37,557 nt of DNA from Candidatus Thiosymbion sp. (GTDB lineage: Bacteria > Pseudomonadota > Gammaproteobacteria > Chromatiales > Chromatiaceae). The notes below the pieces were generated by a model. That model made no database searches, was not told the DNA's origin, and saw only the letters and a program-made list of their open reading frames with translations. Positions 15,611 to 24,117 of this stretch are shown piece after piece. The stretch spans positions 1 through 37,557 of the forward strand of contig JAHDND010000200.1 of NCBI GenBank assembly GCA_018435665.1, given 5' to 3'. Every line of letters starts with the position of its first letter. The stretch's first letter is position 1. The translations under genes were made by a program, and so were the position numbers.

Positions 15611-16792
15611 ATGACGCCTCGCCGCTCGCTTGCCTTCCTGCTGCTCGTCCAGGCGCCTGGGGTGCTTGGCACCGCCCTGGAGCCAGATCCTCTCGCGCCT
15701 CAGCGGGAGGCCCTGACGCAGATGGAGTCAGAACTCACCGACCTGGAACGTGGCCTGGACGCGCGTCGCCGTGGTCGGGAGGCGCTGGTGGCGGAACTGG
15801 AGATCTACGAACGCGACATCGCCCAATTGACCAATGGCAGCCGTCAACTTGAGGCCCTGATCCGGGATCAGGTCAAGGTTCAGGCCCGACTGCAGCAGGA
15901 TCTGGACGCGGAACGGGACGCACTGGACCGGGAGCGCCGGTCTCTGGCCGCCCTGATCCGCTCCGCCCATACCCTGGGCAATCACGAAAATCTCCGTCTT
16001 CTCCTCGATCAGCAAGATATTGCCAGGCTGGGTCGGCTGATGTCCTATTACGGCTATTTAAACCGCTACCGGCTGGGTCGGCTCGACAGTTTCGCGGCCC
16101 GGGCGGAAAATTTCGAGCGCCTCCGCGCCGAGACGGCGGAGGAAACCCAGCGCCTGGCCACGCTGGCGGGGCGGCAGAAGGAGATGCGGGAGCGGTTGGC
16201 GCACACCCAGTCCCAGCGTTCCGCCCTGCTGAACGAACTGGAAAAGGAGATTGCCGGGGGTGCGGAGCAGGCCCAGATCTTGCGGGAGGATACGGAGCAT
16301 CTGCGTGCCCTGGTTACCCAACTCGAACGCCAGGCCATGATCATGCCGGAGGTCAATCTCGATCCCCAGCCTCTTGCCAGTCGCCGTGGCCACCTCCCCT
16401 GGCCCGTGGCGAAGGGTGGGATATTGCTGAGCCGGTTCGGGGAACGGTCAGCTGAGGGAACCAAAGCGCAAGATGGCGTCCTGATGAGTGTCCGGGAGGG
16501 TTCTGAGGTGCGAGCCATCCACCACGGCCGGGTGGTTTATGCCGACTGGCTGCGAGGTTTTGGCCAGCTGATCATCATCGACCATGACGAGGGGTACATG
16601 AGCCTTTATGGCCACAATCAAAGTTTGCTCAAGGAAGCCGGCGAATGGGTGGGCATGGGAGAGGTGATTGCCCTCAGCGGGGCGAGTGGCGGCCGTAAGA
16701 CTGCGGCGCTGTATTTCGCCATTCGCCATGACAGCCAACCTGAGAATCCGGAGGCCTGGTGCGAGCCGCTCAACGCTGCCAGTCGTTCGTGA
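15611..16792 (+). CDS. envC: Murein hydrolase activator EnvC
   Basis: A periplasmic protein of about 393 residues with an N-terminal signal sequence (SLAFLLLVQAPGVLG). A long coiled coil (about 25-245, rich in Glu, Arg and Leu) is followed by a C-terminal M23/LytM domain (about 275-385). Zinc ligands of active LytM enzymes are not all present: the usual H-x-G-x-D motif is replaced near KAQDGVLMS, and the terminal HFE becomes YFAIR. The domain is therefore degenerate, as in E. coli EnvC, which recruits FtsEX and activates amidases at the septum. VYADWLRGFGQLIIIDH and YMSLYGHN are typical. I chose the ATG at 15611 because it opens the signal peptide. ctpA follows, a common pair in Gammaproteobacteria. 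Confidence 0.92.
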   Translation: MTPRRSLAFLLLVQAPGVLGTALEPDPLAPQREALTQMESELTDLERGLDARRRGREALVAELEIYERDIAQLTNGSRQLEALIRDQVKVQARLQQDLDAERDALDRERRSLAALIRSAHTLGNHENLRLLLDQQDIARLGRLMSYYGYLNRYRLGRLDSFAARAENFERLRAETAEETQRLATLAGRQKEMRERLAHTQSQRSALLNELEKEIAGGAEQAQILREDTEHLRALVTQLERQAMIMPEVNLDPQPLASRRGHLPWPVAKGGILLSRFGERSAEGTKAQDGVLMSVREGSEVRAIHHGRVVYADWLRGFGQLIIIDHDEGYMSLYGHNQSLLKEAGEWVGMGEVIALSGASGGRKTAALYFAIRHDSQPENPEAWCEPLNAASRS

Positions 16793-16847
16793 GCCAAGCG
16801 ACCAGATTCAGCGCATAATTCTGCACAGCACCGAACACTTGGATCAG

Positions 16848-18626
16848 ATGATGAAACATGGGACTACAAGCGCACCCGCTTTTTTTCCGCCATTGATACG
16901 ACCGGGCCTGGGCTTGGGCCTGTCCCTGGCATTGGCCTTAGCTGCTCCTGGTTGGGCGGGGGATCCCCGACCGAGCGGGATAGGCGATGCGGCCACCACG
17001 GCTGTGGGCCTATCGCCGGAGCGGGTCGTGCCCGCGATGCCGCTCCCGAACCAGCGGAACTCGCCGACCGCGGCACAGGTCCAGAACCCCGACCAGCCTG
17101 TTCCCGGCTCTAGCACCGCACCAGCAGTGCCCCCCGAGGGGTCCGAGGTTCAACCAACCCCAGACACCCAGCCAGCGCCTGGGCAGCTACCTGTCGACAA
17201 CGGCGGCTCAGTGCAAGTCCCGTTGGGCCCGACCACCGCCGATGCCGGCGCGGAGACCGCGACTGAAGTCCTGCCCCTGGATGAGCTCTACACCTTCGCG
17301 GAGATCTTTGGCCGCATCAAAAGCGATTATGTGGATGCCGTGGAGGACCGGGCCCTGCTCAAGGGGGCCATCCGGGGCATGCTCTCCTGGCTGGATCCCC
17401 ACTCCGCTTATCTCGATGGTGAGGAATATCAGGATCTGCAGGTCGGCACCAGTGGCGAGTTCGGTGGGCTGGGCATCGAGGTGGGTGTGGAGGATGGCCT
17501 GATCAAGGTCATCGCGCCCATCGACGACACCCCCGCCCAAAGGGCCGGGCTCCAGGCCGGGGACCTGATCGTGCGGATCGACAACCGCCCGGTGAAAGGG
17601 ATGGGGCTGGAGGAGGCGGTCAAGCTCATGCGGGGCAAGGTGGGTACCCCGATCGAGCTCAGCATTCTGCGCGCCGGAACGGATCAGCCCTTCAAGGTCG
17701 AGCTGGTGCGCGACGTCATCCACGTCCAGAGTGTCAAAAGCCGCCTCCTGGCCCCAGGCTTTGGCTATGTGCGGATCTCCAACTTCCAGTCCCGCACCAC
17801 CGAGGATCTGCTTGATGCCCTCGCCAGGCTCAAGGGCGAGAATGGCGGCGACCTCAAGGGGCTGGTGCTGGATCTGCGCAACAACCCGGGCGGCGTCCTC
17901 AACAGCGCCGTTGCCATCAGCGATGCCTTCCTGACCGAGGGACTGATCGTCTACACCAAGGGGCGGGTCGCCGACTCGGCCCTGGAGTTCAAGGCGGGCC
18001 CCGACGACGTGCTCGCCGGCGCCCCCCTGGTGGTATTGGTCAATGGCGGCTCCGCCTCGGCATCCGAGATCGTCGCCGGTGCCTTGCAGGACCACCGGCG
18101 GGCCATCATCATGGGCGCCCAGACATTCGGTAAGGGGTCGGTCCAGACCATCATCCCCATCGACGATGCCAGTGCCCTGAAACTTACCACGGCGCTCTAC
18201 TATACCCCCGCGGGTCGTTCCATCCAGGCGGAGGGCATCATTCCGGATATTCCCCTGGAACGGGGCCGTCTGGAACTGAGTGAGCCCCCCGCCTTGGGCA
18301 ACGTCAAAGAGGCCGATCTGGTGCGTCATCTGACCAATGGCGAGGACAAGCCAGGTAATCGGGGCGAAGAGCAACCGCTACCTGAGAAGCCAACGGATGC
18401 CGCCACGCCGGCAGCTGAAGAACCTGCCGGGGACGGCCAGGGTAAGGAGGACGGCGCGACTGACCGGGAAGGAGAGGATGCCGGCGGTCCTGCGGCGGCC
18501 AAAAAGCCGCACCTCGCGGTGGCCGACTATCAACTCTACGAGGCCCTCAACGTCCTGCGGGCCCTGACCCTTTTCACCGCCCCGCACGCCAACCCGGCGG
18601 CCCCCGGGGGACCTCAGCAACCCTAG
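16848..18626 (+). CDS. ctpA: Carboxy-terminal processing protease, S41 family
   Basis: A periplasmic serine protease of about 592 residues. A hydrophobic signal (GLGLGLSLALALAAPGWAG) is followed by a Pro/Gln/Thr-rich low-complexity segment of about 100 residues. Then come the CTP N-terminal helix region (YTFAEIFGRIKSDYVD), a PDZ domain (GLGIEVGVEDGLIKVIAPIDDTPA) and the catalytic core. The nucleophile is in NGGSASASE and the Lys in TFGKGSVQT. The C-terminus has a second low-complexity region (Glu/Gly/Ala/Pro, about 490-545) before VADYQLYEALNVLRAL. The two linkers make it longer than the roughly 430-residue homologues. The ATG at 16848 (or 16851) precedes the signal; the frame reaches back into envC, but those residues do not look coding. 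Confidence 0.92.
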   Translation: MMKHGTTSAPAFFPPLIRPGLGLGLSLALALAAPGWAGDPRPSGIGDAATTAVGLSPERVVPAMPLPNQRNSPTAAQVQNPDQPVPGSSTAPAVPPEGSEVQPTPDTQPAPGQLPVDNGGSVQVPLGPTTADAGAETATEVLPLDELYTFAEIFGRIKSDYVDAVEDRALLKGAIRGMLSWLDPHSAYLDGEEYQDLQVGTSGEFGGLGIEVGVEDGLIKVIAPIDDTPAQRAGLQAGDLIVRIDNRPVKGMGLEEAVKLMRGKVGTPIELSILRAGTDQPFKVELVRDVIHVQSVKSRLLAPGFGYVRISNFQSRTTEDLLDALARLKGENGGDLKGLVLDLRNNPGGVLNSAVAISDAFLTEGLIVYTKGRVADSALEFKAGPDDVLAGAPLVVLVNGGSASASEIVAGALQDHRRAIIMGAQTFGKGSVQTIIPIDDASALKLTTALYYTPAGRSIQAEGIIPDIPLERGRLELSEPPALGNVKEADLVRHLTNGEDKPGNRGEEQPLPEKPTDAATPAAEEPAGDGQGKEDGATDREGEDAGGPAAAKKPHLAVADYQLYEALNVLRALTLFTAPHANPAAPGGPQQP

Positions 18627-18642
18627 GAAGTGAGGACTGACC

Positions 18643-19197
18643 ATGACTCGTGTACTGATCCCCCTGGCTCCCGGCTTCGAGGAGCTTGAAGCCGTCACCC
18701 TGATCGACCTGTTACGCCGAGCGGGTATCGAGGTCGTCACCGCGGGTCTTGAAGCGGGCGTCATCCAGGCCAGCCATGGCACCCGCTTGATGCCTGATCA
18801 GCCCCTGGACCGGGTCATGGACGATGACTTCGACATGATCATCCTCCCCGGTGGGCTCCCGGGCTCGACCAACCTGGACCGCGACCCCCGGATCCATCAA
18901 CTCCTGGCCCGCCACCATGCGGAGGATCGCTTCATCGCCGCCATCTGCGCCGCTCCCCGGGTGCTGGCCAACGCCGGTCTGCTTAAGGGTAAATCCGCCA
19001 CCGCTTATCCCGGCGCCGTGGCGATCGGCGACTTTCCGGAACTGGACCTGCTCACCGCGCCGGTGGTGGTGGATGGCCGCATCATCACTTCCCGTGGACC
19101 TGGGACCGCCCTGGACTTCGCCCTGCAACTCATCGAGTGTCTGGAGGGCAAGGCCACACGGGATGAGGTCGAGCTGGCCCTGGTGAGGGAACTCTGA
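18643..19197 (+). CDS. yajL: DJ-1/PfpI family protein (YajL-like)
   Basis: A 184-residue flavodoxin-like protein of the DJ-1 superfamily. Landmarks are VLIPLAPGFEELEAV (conserved acidic residue), ILPGGLPGSTNL, and the nucleophile elbow AAICAAPRVLA with Cys102. GKSATAYPG, TSRGPGTALDFAL and LIECLEGK follow. YajL proteins are linked to protection of proteins and nucleotides from oxidative and carbonyl stress; the precise biochemical activity is debated. It begins 16 bases after ctpA, and its stop overlaps the probable start of the next gene, so the three may be co-transcribed. Confidence 0.92.
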   Translation: MTRVLIPLAPGFEELEAVTLIDLLRRAGIEVVTAGLEAGVIQASHGTRLMPDQPLDRVMDDDFDMIILPGGLPGSTNLDRDPRIHQLLARHHAEDRFIAAICAAPRVLANAGLLKGKSATAYPGAVAIGDFPELDLLTAPVVVDGRIITSRGPGTALDFALQLIECLEGKATRDEVELALVREL

Positions 19198-20282
19198 TCA
19201 GCGCCCGTCTGCTTGCCCCGCCCCTGCTGGCCTTCGTCCTGGCGGCGCTGGCCAGTCAGTTGCTCGCGCGCTATCCCGGCTGGTTGGGGGCCATGATGGA
19301 CGAACCCAACGCCCGTTCCCTGCATGCCGGCGTCATCCCGCGCACTGGCGGCCTGGCCCTGTTGTTCGGCATCCTGGTCGCCTTGGCAATCGCCCTGGCT
19401 CTGGGAGCTTGGGCCGAGTCGGGAGAGAGCCCGGGCGCTCGCGCTGAAGCCGATGCCTGGCCCTGGCTTTTGGCTGCCCTGCTACCGGTGGCGTTGGTCT
19501 CCCTGCTCGATGACCGAGGGGGGGTGCGGCCGCGCTACCGGTTTTTAGCGCATCTCACAGCTGGCGGCGTCCTGTACGCCGGGGGACTGGGCTGGACGCA
19601 CCTGGAACTGCCAGGCCTGACCCTGGCGCTGGATCCCGTGTTCGCCGTGCCCCTGACGCTGCTGCTGGTGGTCTGGATGACCAATCTCTATAACTTCATG
19701 GACGGCATGGATGGCCTTGCCGGGGGAATGGCCGTGTTCGGCTTCGGCGCCCTGGCCGTTCTGGGCTGGCGAGCAGGTGACCCCAGCTTCGCCCTGGCCG
19801 GCGCCAGCATCGCCGCGGCCGCGGCCGGCTTTTTGACCGCCAATGTCCCGCCAGCGCGGCTCTTCCTGGGCGATCTGGGGTCTACCAGCCTGGGCCTGCT
19901 GGCGGTCAGCCTCGCCCTGCTCGGCAACGCCCGAGGGCTCTTTCCGCTCTGGGTCGCTGGCCTGGTCTTCTCACCCTTTATCCTGGATGCCACCGTCACC
20001 TTGATCCGCCGCGGCCTCCGGGGCGAGCGCCTTTGGGAGGCCCATCGTTCCCATCATTACCAGCGCCTGGTCCTGGCGGGTTGGAGCCAACGCCGCGTGA
20101 TGGTCCGGGCCTGGATCCTGATGGCTGCCTGCGCCGTCTGCGCTATCCTGGCCCCACGCCTGCCGATCGCTGACCAATGGCTGCTCCTCGCCGCTTGGGG
20201 GGCTATTTACGGGGCGATCGGTTATCGCGTCGAGCTGGCGGAACGGCTTGCCTGGATTCCGGAGGAGCGCCGCGGGTCATGA
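19194..20282 (+). CDS. WecA/WbpL-like polyprenyl-phosphate sugar-1-phosphate transferase
   Basis: An integral membrane protein that would place a sugar phosphate on undecaprenyl phosphate at the start of a polysaccharide repeat. Family motifs are DEPNARSLH, LLDDRGGVRPRYRFLAH, NLYNFMDGMDGLAGG, FLGDLGSTSLG and the His motif EAHRSHHYQRL, closest to the WbpL branch. About ten hydrophobic helices are visible. The first standard start in frame (TTG, 19260) would cut off the first helix. The upstream residues LLAPPLLAFVLAALASQLL are clearly that helix, so translation probably begins at CTG 19194, four bases after AGGGA and overlapping the yajL stop. The start is therefore tentative. No other polysaccharide genes are adjacent. 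Confidence 0.85.
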   Translation: MISARLLAPPLLAFVLAALASQLLARYPGWLGAMMDEPNARSLHAGVIPRTGGLALLFGILVALAIALALGAWAESGESPGARAEADAWPWLLAALLPVALVSLLDDRGGVRPRYRFLAHLTAGGVLYAGGLGWTHLELPGLTLALDPVFAVPLTLLLVVWMTNLYNFMDGMDGLAGGMAVFGFGALAVLGWRAGDPSFALAGASIAAAAAGFLTANVPPARLFLGDLGSTSLGLLAVSLALLGNARGLFPLWVAGLVFSPFILDATVTLIRRGLRGERLWEAHRSHHYQRLVLAGWSQRRVMVRAWILMAACAVCAILAPRLPIADQWLLLAAWGAIYGAIGYRVELAERLAWIPEERRGS

Positions 20283-20291
20283 ACCGTTGGC

Positions 20292-20358
20292 CTAACTATC
20301 ACGAGGCGGCACGTCACGGCTGTAAGTATGAAAGACTTTATCGTGACATTAACGCTAA
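20292..20358 (-). repeat. Dispersed intergenic repeat, copy C
   Basis: On the minus strand it reads from TTAGCGTTAATGTCACGA through AAAGTCTTTCAT to GTGATAGTTAG, aligning over its full length with the other copies. It begins nine bases after the stop of the transferase gene, in the gap before gspE. This is the most diverged copy in the hairpin half; the shared stem is weak here. Confidence 0.65.
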
Positions 20359-20505
20359 AGGATGTCATTCGCGTGCCACCAGATGGATATAAGACTGGGA
20401 CAGGTTGCCGCTGGTAGAAAAGGGCTCAAAGGCTCTATTCTATTTCGACTTTCCCTCTTCACCGCTCAGGGCATCAGGGCATAGCGACGCCGGAGATTTC
20501 CAATC

Positions 20506-22617
20506 ATGTCTGGGCTTTCCCTTCTCACCTGGATTCGCAAGTTTACCCCCTGGCTACCAGACGGCACTGGCGGCAGGACCTACGTCCGAGAAGCTGTTCA
20601 TGAGGCTGAACCCGGAGAATCGCGGCCTGGAGATTGGGCGGTTGCCTCGGACCGGGATGAGGGAGAACCCGTCCTGAACCTGGAATCTCCAGGGAGTGAT
20701 ACCCCCGCCGGAACGAGTGAAGGGAAGGCCAATGGTGAGAGCCTGCTTGGCGGGGATCCTGGCGCCCCAGAGGGCCAACTCGGTACCCCGCAGGCAGGGG
20801 TTGTCCAAGTTGGCTCGGTACCGGTCGACGAGGTTGCAGAGGTTGATGCCTCTGGAGACCAGTCAGCGGATGAAAGGGATAGCCAGGCAACGTCAGCCGT
20901 GGGTCCGCCCGAGGGTCTGGTTCCTGTCCCTCCCTCGACGGCCGCCGATCGGGTGATCGCGCACCTTCAGCTCAGTGGCCGATTGAATCACAACGATCTC
21001 CAGCGTGCCCGGCGCCTGGCGGAGGAGGGTACCGATTCCCTGATCCGGATGCTGGTCCGGCTTGGCCTGGTCTCCGAACGCGACATGGCCGAGGCCATGG
21101 GGAAGGTGCTGGAGTTGGAGGTGGTGGAACCGGAGGCCTTTCCCACCGAATCCGTCGCCAGCGAGACCCTGAGTTTGCGCTTCCTCAAGGACAGTAAGGT
21201 CCTCCCACTGCGCGAGGAGGAGGGGCAATTGGAGGTTGCCTTCGCCGATCCCACCGAACGGTTCGTCGTCGATGTGGTGGCCTTGGCCGCCGGTAAGCCC
21301 ATCATGCAGCGGGTAGCGCTGCCGACCGAGATCGAGACAGCGCTGGAACGATTGAGCGCGCCCAAGGCCGGGGATCAAGGCGATGATCTTACTGCCGATC
21401 TGGGTGAGGTCTCCGAGGACGATATCGAACACCTCAAGGATCTGGCCAGCGAGGCCCCGGTCATCCGCCTGGTCAATCAACTGATCCAGAAGGCCGTGGA
21501 ATCCCGCGCCTCGGACATCCACATCGAACCCTTTGCCGAAGAACTCAAGGTCCGCTACCGGGTGGACGGCATCCTCCACGAAGTGCCCTCCCCCCCGGTA
21601 CGCTCCACCGCAGCCATCATCTCCCGCGTCAAGATCATGGCCAAGCTCAATATCGCCGAGCGCCGTCTCCCCCAGGATGGCCGCATCCCCCTGCGGGTGC
21701 AGGGCAAGGAGCTGGACCTGCGCGTCTCCACCGTGCCCACCATGTTTGGCGAGAGCGTGGTCATGCGCTTGCTGGATAAAGAGAGCGTCCGTTTCGACCT
21801 GGATGCCCTGGGTTTCGATGGGGGTCCCCGGGCCCGTCTCGATGTCATCATGGATATCCCCTACGGTATCCTCCTGGTCACCGGCCCAACAGGCAGTGGG
21901 AAAAGTACTACCCTTTATACCATTCTTGGCCGGCTCAATACCCAGGAGCGCAAGATCATCACCGTCGAGGATCCAGTGGAATACCAGATCCCCGGCATCA
22001 ACCAGATCCAGGTCAAGCCGGCCATCGGCATGACCTTTTCCGGGGCCCTGAGGTCCATCGTCCGCCAGGACCCGGATATCATCATGGTGGGCGAGATGCG
22101 TGACCTGGAGACGGCCAGTATCGCCGTCCAGTCCGCCCTCACCGGTCACCTGGTTCTCTCGACCCTGCATACCAACGATGCCGCCAGTGGCGTCACCCGC
22201 TTGCTCGACATGGGGGTGGAAGATTACCTGCTGACCTCCACCATCAATGGCATCCTTGCGCAGCGTCTGGTGCGACGGCTCTGCCCCGCTTGCCGCGAAT
22301 CCTATGCGCCCTTGCCGGAGGTCAGCGCCAAGATCCGCAAGGCCTTGGGGGAGGAGGTGGATGCCACCCGACTCTACCGGGCACCCGGTTGCGAGCGGTG
22401 CAACGCCACCGGCTATCATGGGCGCCTGGTCATCACCGAGGTGCTGCGTATGTCGGATGCCATTCGCCGGGCGGTGCTTGACCATGCCACCGCGACCGAG
22501 ATTTTACGTATCGCCATCCAGGAGGGAATGGATACCATGTATCAGGATGGTCTGCGCAAGTGCCTGGACGGACGCACGACCCTGGAAGAGGTATTGCGTG
22601 TGGCCGAGGAGCATTAG
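20506..22617 (+). CDS. gspE: Type II secretion ATPase GspE
   Basis: A hexameric cytoplasmic ATPase that drives pseudopilus assembly. The 703-residue protein has a family-type N1E/N2E domain (about 146-290), a linker rich in Asp and Glu, and the ATPase core. The core has Walker A GPTGSGKST (from residue 460), an Asp box, Walker B IIMVGEMRD, and the His box LSTLHTNDA. A zinc motif with Cys593-x2-Cys596 and Cys629-x2-Cys632 is present, as in GspE and PilB. Residues 24-145 are a low-complexity Gly/Glu/Pro/Asp extension not needed for the fold. The ATG at 20506 has GGAG about 13 bases upstream. Its TAG stop lies in repeat copy D, which separates it from gspF. Confidence 0.95.
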   Translation: MSGLSLLTWIRKFTPWLPDGTGGRTYVREAVHEAEPGESRPGDWAVASDRDEGEPVLNLESPGSDTPAGTSEGKANGESLLGGDPGAPEGQLGTPQAGVVQVGSVPVDEVAEVDASGDQSADERDSQATSAVGPPEGLVPVPPSTAADRVIAHLQLSGRLNHNDLQRARRLAEEGTDSLIRMLVRLGLVSERDMAEAMGKVLELEVVEPEAFPTESVASETLSLRFLKDSKVLPLREEEGQLEVAFADPTERFVVDVVALAAGKPIMQRVALPTEIETALERLSAPKAGDQGDDLTADLGEVSEDDIEHLKDLASEAPVIRLVNQLIQKAVESRASDIHIEPFAEELKVRYRVDGILHEVPSPPVRSTAAIISRVKIMAKLNIAERRLPQDGRIPLRVQGKELDLRVSTVPTMFGESVVMRLLDKESVRFDLDALGFDGGPRARLDVIMDIPYGILLVTGPTGSGKSTTLYTILGRLNTQERKIITVEDPVEYQIPGINQIQVKPAIGMTFSGALRSIVRQDPDIIMVGEMRDLETASIAVQSALTGHLVLSTLHTNDAASGVTRLLDMGVEDYLLTSTINGILAQRLVRRLCPACRESYAPLPEVSAKIRKALGEEVDATRLYRAPGCERCNATGYHGRLVITEVLRMSDAIRRAVLDHATATEILRIAIQEGMDTMYQDGLRKCLDGRTTLEEVLRVAEEH

Positions 22618-22680
22618 CGTGAACGTCATGGCAAGATATTTCATTTTGAGGGACGTGGCGCGTCAACTCATGACCGTTAG
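22614..22680 (+). repeat. Dispersed intergenic repeat, copy D
   Basis: It runs from TTAGCGTGAACGTCATGGC to CTCATGACCGTTAG on the plus strand. The TTAG at its start contains the gspE stop codon (22615-22617). It occupies the first third of the 188-base gap between gspE and gspF. The hairpin register is kept with GACGT/GCGTC, where an A-T pair replaces the G-C or G-T of other copies. Confidence 0.8.
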
Positions 22681-22805
22681 GATGAAGGTGTTGAGCACGC
22701 TGCCGATCCCCCTCACCTGCCTGGCTTTACAAACCAGAATCAGGAGCAGAACCAGGCACCTCCTCCTGTCCTGTGACAGGCTGTTTTGCCAGGAAACCTA
22801 GCCTC

Positions 22806-24017
22806 ATGGCCAGTTTCTTCTACAAGGCCGTGCGCATGGATGGCGAGGCGTTGGAAGGGCAAATGGAGGCCCTCGATGAGGCCGCGGTTATCCGCCATCT
22901 CCAACAGGAGGGCCTCATTCCCCTCTCCACCCGCCGTGCTGGCGGGGTCCGTGACCAGATCTTTACCCGTCGCCGGCGTCAGAATCTGACCCCCAAGGAG
23001 ATCGGCACCCTGACCCGGGAACTGTCGACGCTGCTAGAGGCGGGGCTAACGCTGGATCGCTCCCTGCAAATTTTGATCGAATTGGGCGACGAAGAGCGTG
23101 TTACCCGGGTATTGGAGGACCTGCAGGGCCGGGTCCGAGGCGGGGCGACTTTTTCCGCTGCCCTGGAGCAGCAGGGAGGGAATTTTCCGCGTCTCTATAT
23201 CAATATGGTGCGGGCGGGGGAGTCGAGTGGTGCACTGGATGCGGTGCTGGGGCGCTTGGCGGAGTATCTGGAGAAGACGGCCGACCTGCGGGATACGGTC
23301 ATCTCCGCGCTGGTCTATCCCTTGATCCTGCTGGTTGTCGCCGGCTTGTCGGTGATCCTGTTGCTGGTGTTTGTCGTGCCGCAGTTTGCGGTCCTCTTCC
23401 AGGACATGGGCGCTGCTCTACCCTTGCCGACCCGAATCGTCATGGGGGTGGGTGATTTCTTCCGCGACTTCTGGTGGGTCCTACTGGTCCTGCTCGCGAT
23501 CATTGCCGTTCTGGTCGAGAAGGCGCTTGCCAAACCGGAGGTGCGCGACCGGTTCGATAACCGCATTCTACGCTTGCCCCTCTTTGGCGATCTGATCTGG
23601 AAGCTGGAGACGGCCCGATTCTGCCACACCCTGGCGACCTTGCTTAAGAATGGTCTGACCCTGCTCAGTGCCCTTAATCTGGCCAAGGAGGTCGTTAATA
23701 ACCGCAAACTGGCGGCCTTGATGACCGAGGCCGGCGAAGATCTGAAGCATGGTCGCGGCTTGGCTCAGCCCTTCACCCAGCGTGAAATCCTGCCGCAAAT
23801 GGCCCTGCAGATGATTCGCGTCGGCGAGGAATCCGGCGCCCTGGATACCATGCTGGCCAAGGTGGCCAGTATTTATGACAAGGAAACCCAGGCCAGCGTT
23901 AAGCGGTTGCTGACGCTGCTCGAACCAGCCCTGATCATCGGCCTGGGCATCGTCGTCGCCGGTATTATCATTTCTATCATCGTCCCAATCTTGGGGGCCA
24001 ACGAGTTGGTCATGTAA
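22806..24017 (+). CDS. gspF: Type II secretion inner-membrane protein GspF
   Basis: The 403-residue polytopic platform protein of the secretion machine. It has the N-terminal signature FFYKAVRMDGEALEGQMEA and the two duplicated GspF cytoplasmic domains. The first contains LTRELSTLLEAGLTLDRSL, the second TLATLLKNGLTLLSALNLA. Each is followed by membrane helices (for example LVYPLILLVVAGLSVILLLVFVV), and the end LGANELVM is typical. The ATG at 22806 matches the family start; an upstream in-frame start at 22773 adds 11 unlikely residues. GspF contacts GspE and GspL and helps load pseudopilins. Confidence 0.95.
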   Translation: MASFFYKAVRMDGEALEGQMEALDEAAVIRHLQQEGLIPLSTRRAGGVRDQIFTRRRRQNLTPKEIGTLTRELSTLLEAGLTLDRSLQILIELGDEERVTRVLEDLQGRVRGGATFSAALEQQGGNFPRLYINMVRAGESSGALDAVLGRLAEYLEKTADLRDTVISALVYPLILLVVAGLSVILLLVFVVPQFAVLFQDMGAALPLPTRIVMGVGDFFRDFWWVLLVLLAIIAVLVEKALAKPEVRDRFDNRILRLPLFGDLIWKLETARFCHTLATLLKNGLTLLSALNLAKEVVNNRKLAALMTEAGEDLKHGRGLAQPFTQREILPQMALQMIRVGEESGALDTMLAKVASIYDKETQASVKRLLTLLEPALIIGLGIVVAGIIISIIVPILGANELVM

Positions 24018-24117
24018 AAAATGCGCATCCTTTCCGGCACCACCGGGATACGCGGCTGACCTGGGGTAGAATGAATCTCGGGCGTTATCGTAAGATTTAC
24101 AGTTGAAAGGCTTCCCA

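Noticed and set aside
17208..18374. Minus-strand open frame of about 388 codons opposite ctpA
   Set aside because: It lies antisense to the PDZ and catalytic region of ctpA, with a His/Asp/Gly-rich translation typical of shadow frames.
20893..22485. Long open frame (about 530 codons) on the minus strand opposite gspE
   Set aside because: It is antisense to a clear gspE frame, has no recognisable motif and reflects the high GC content.
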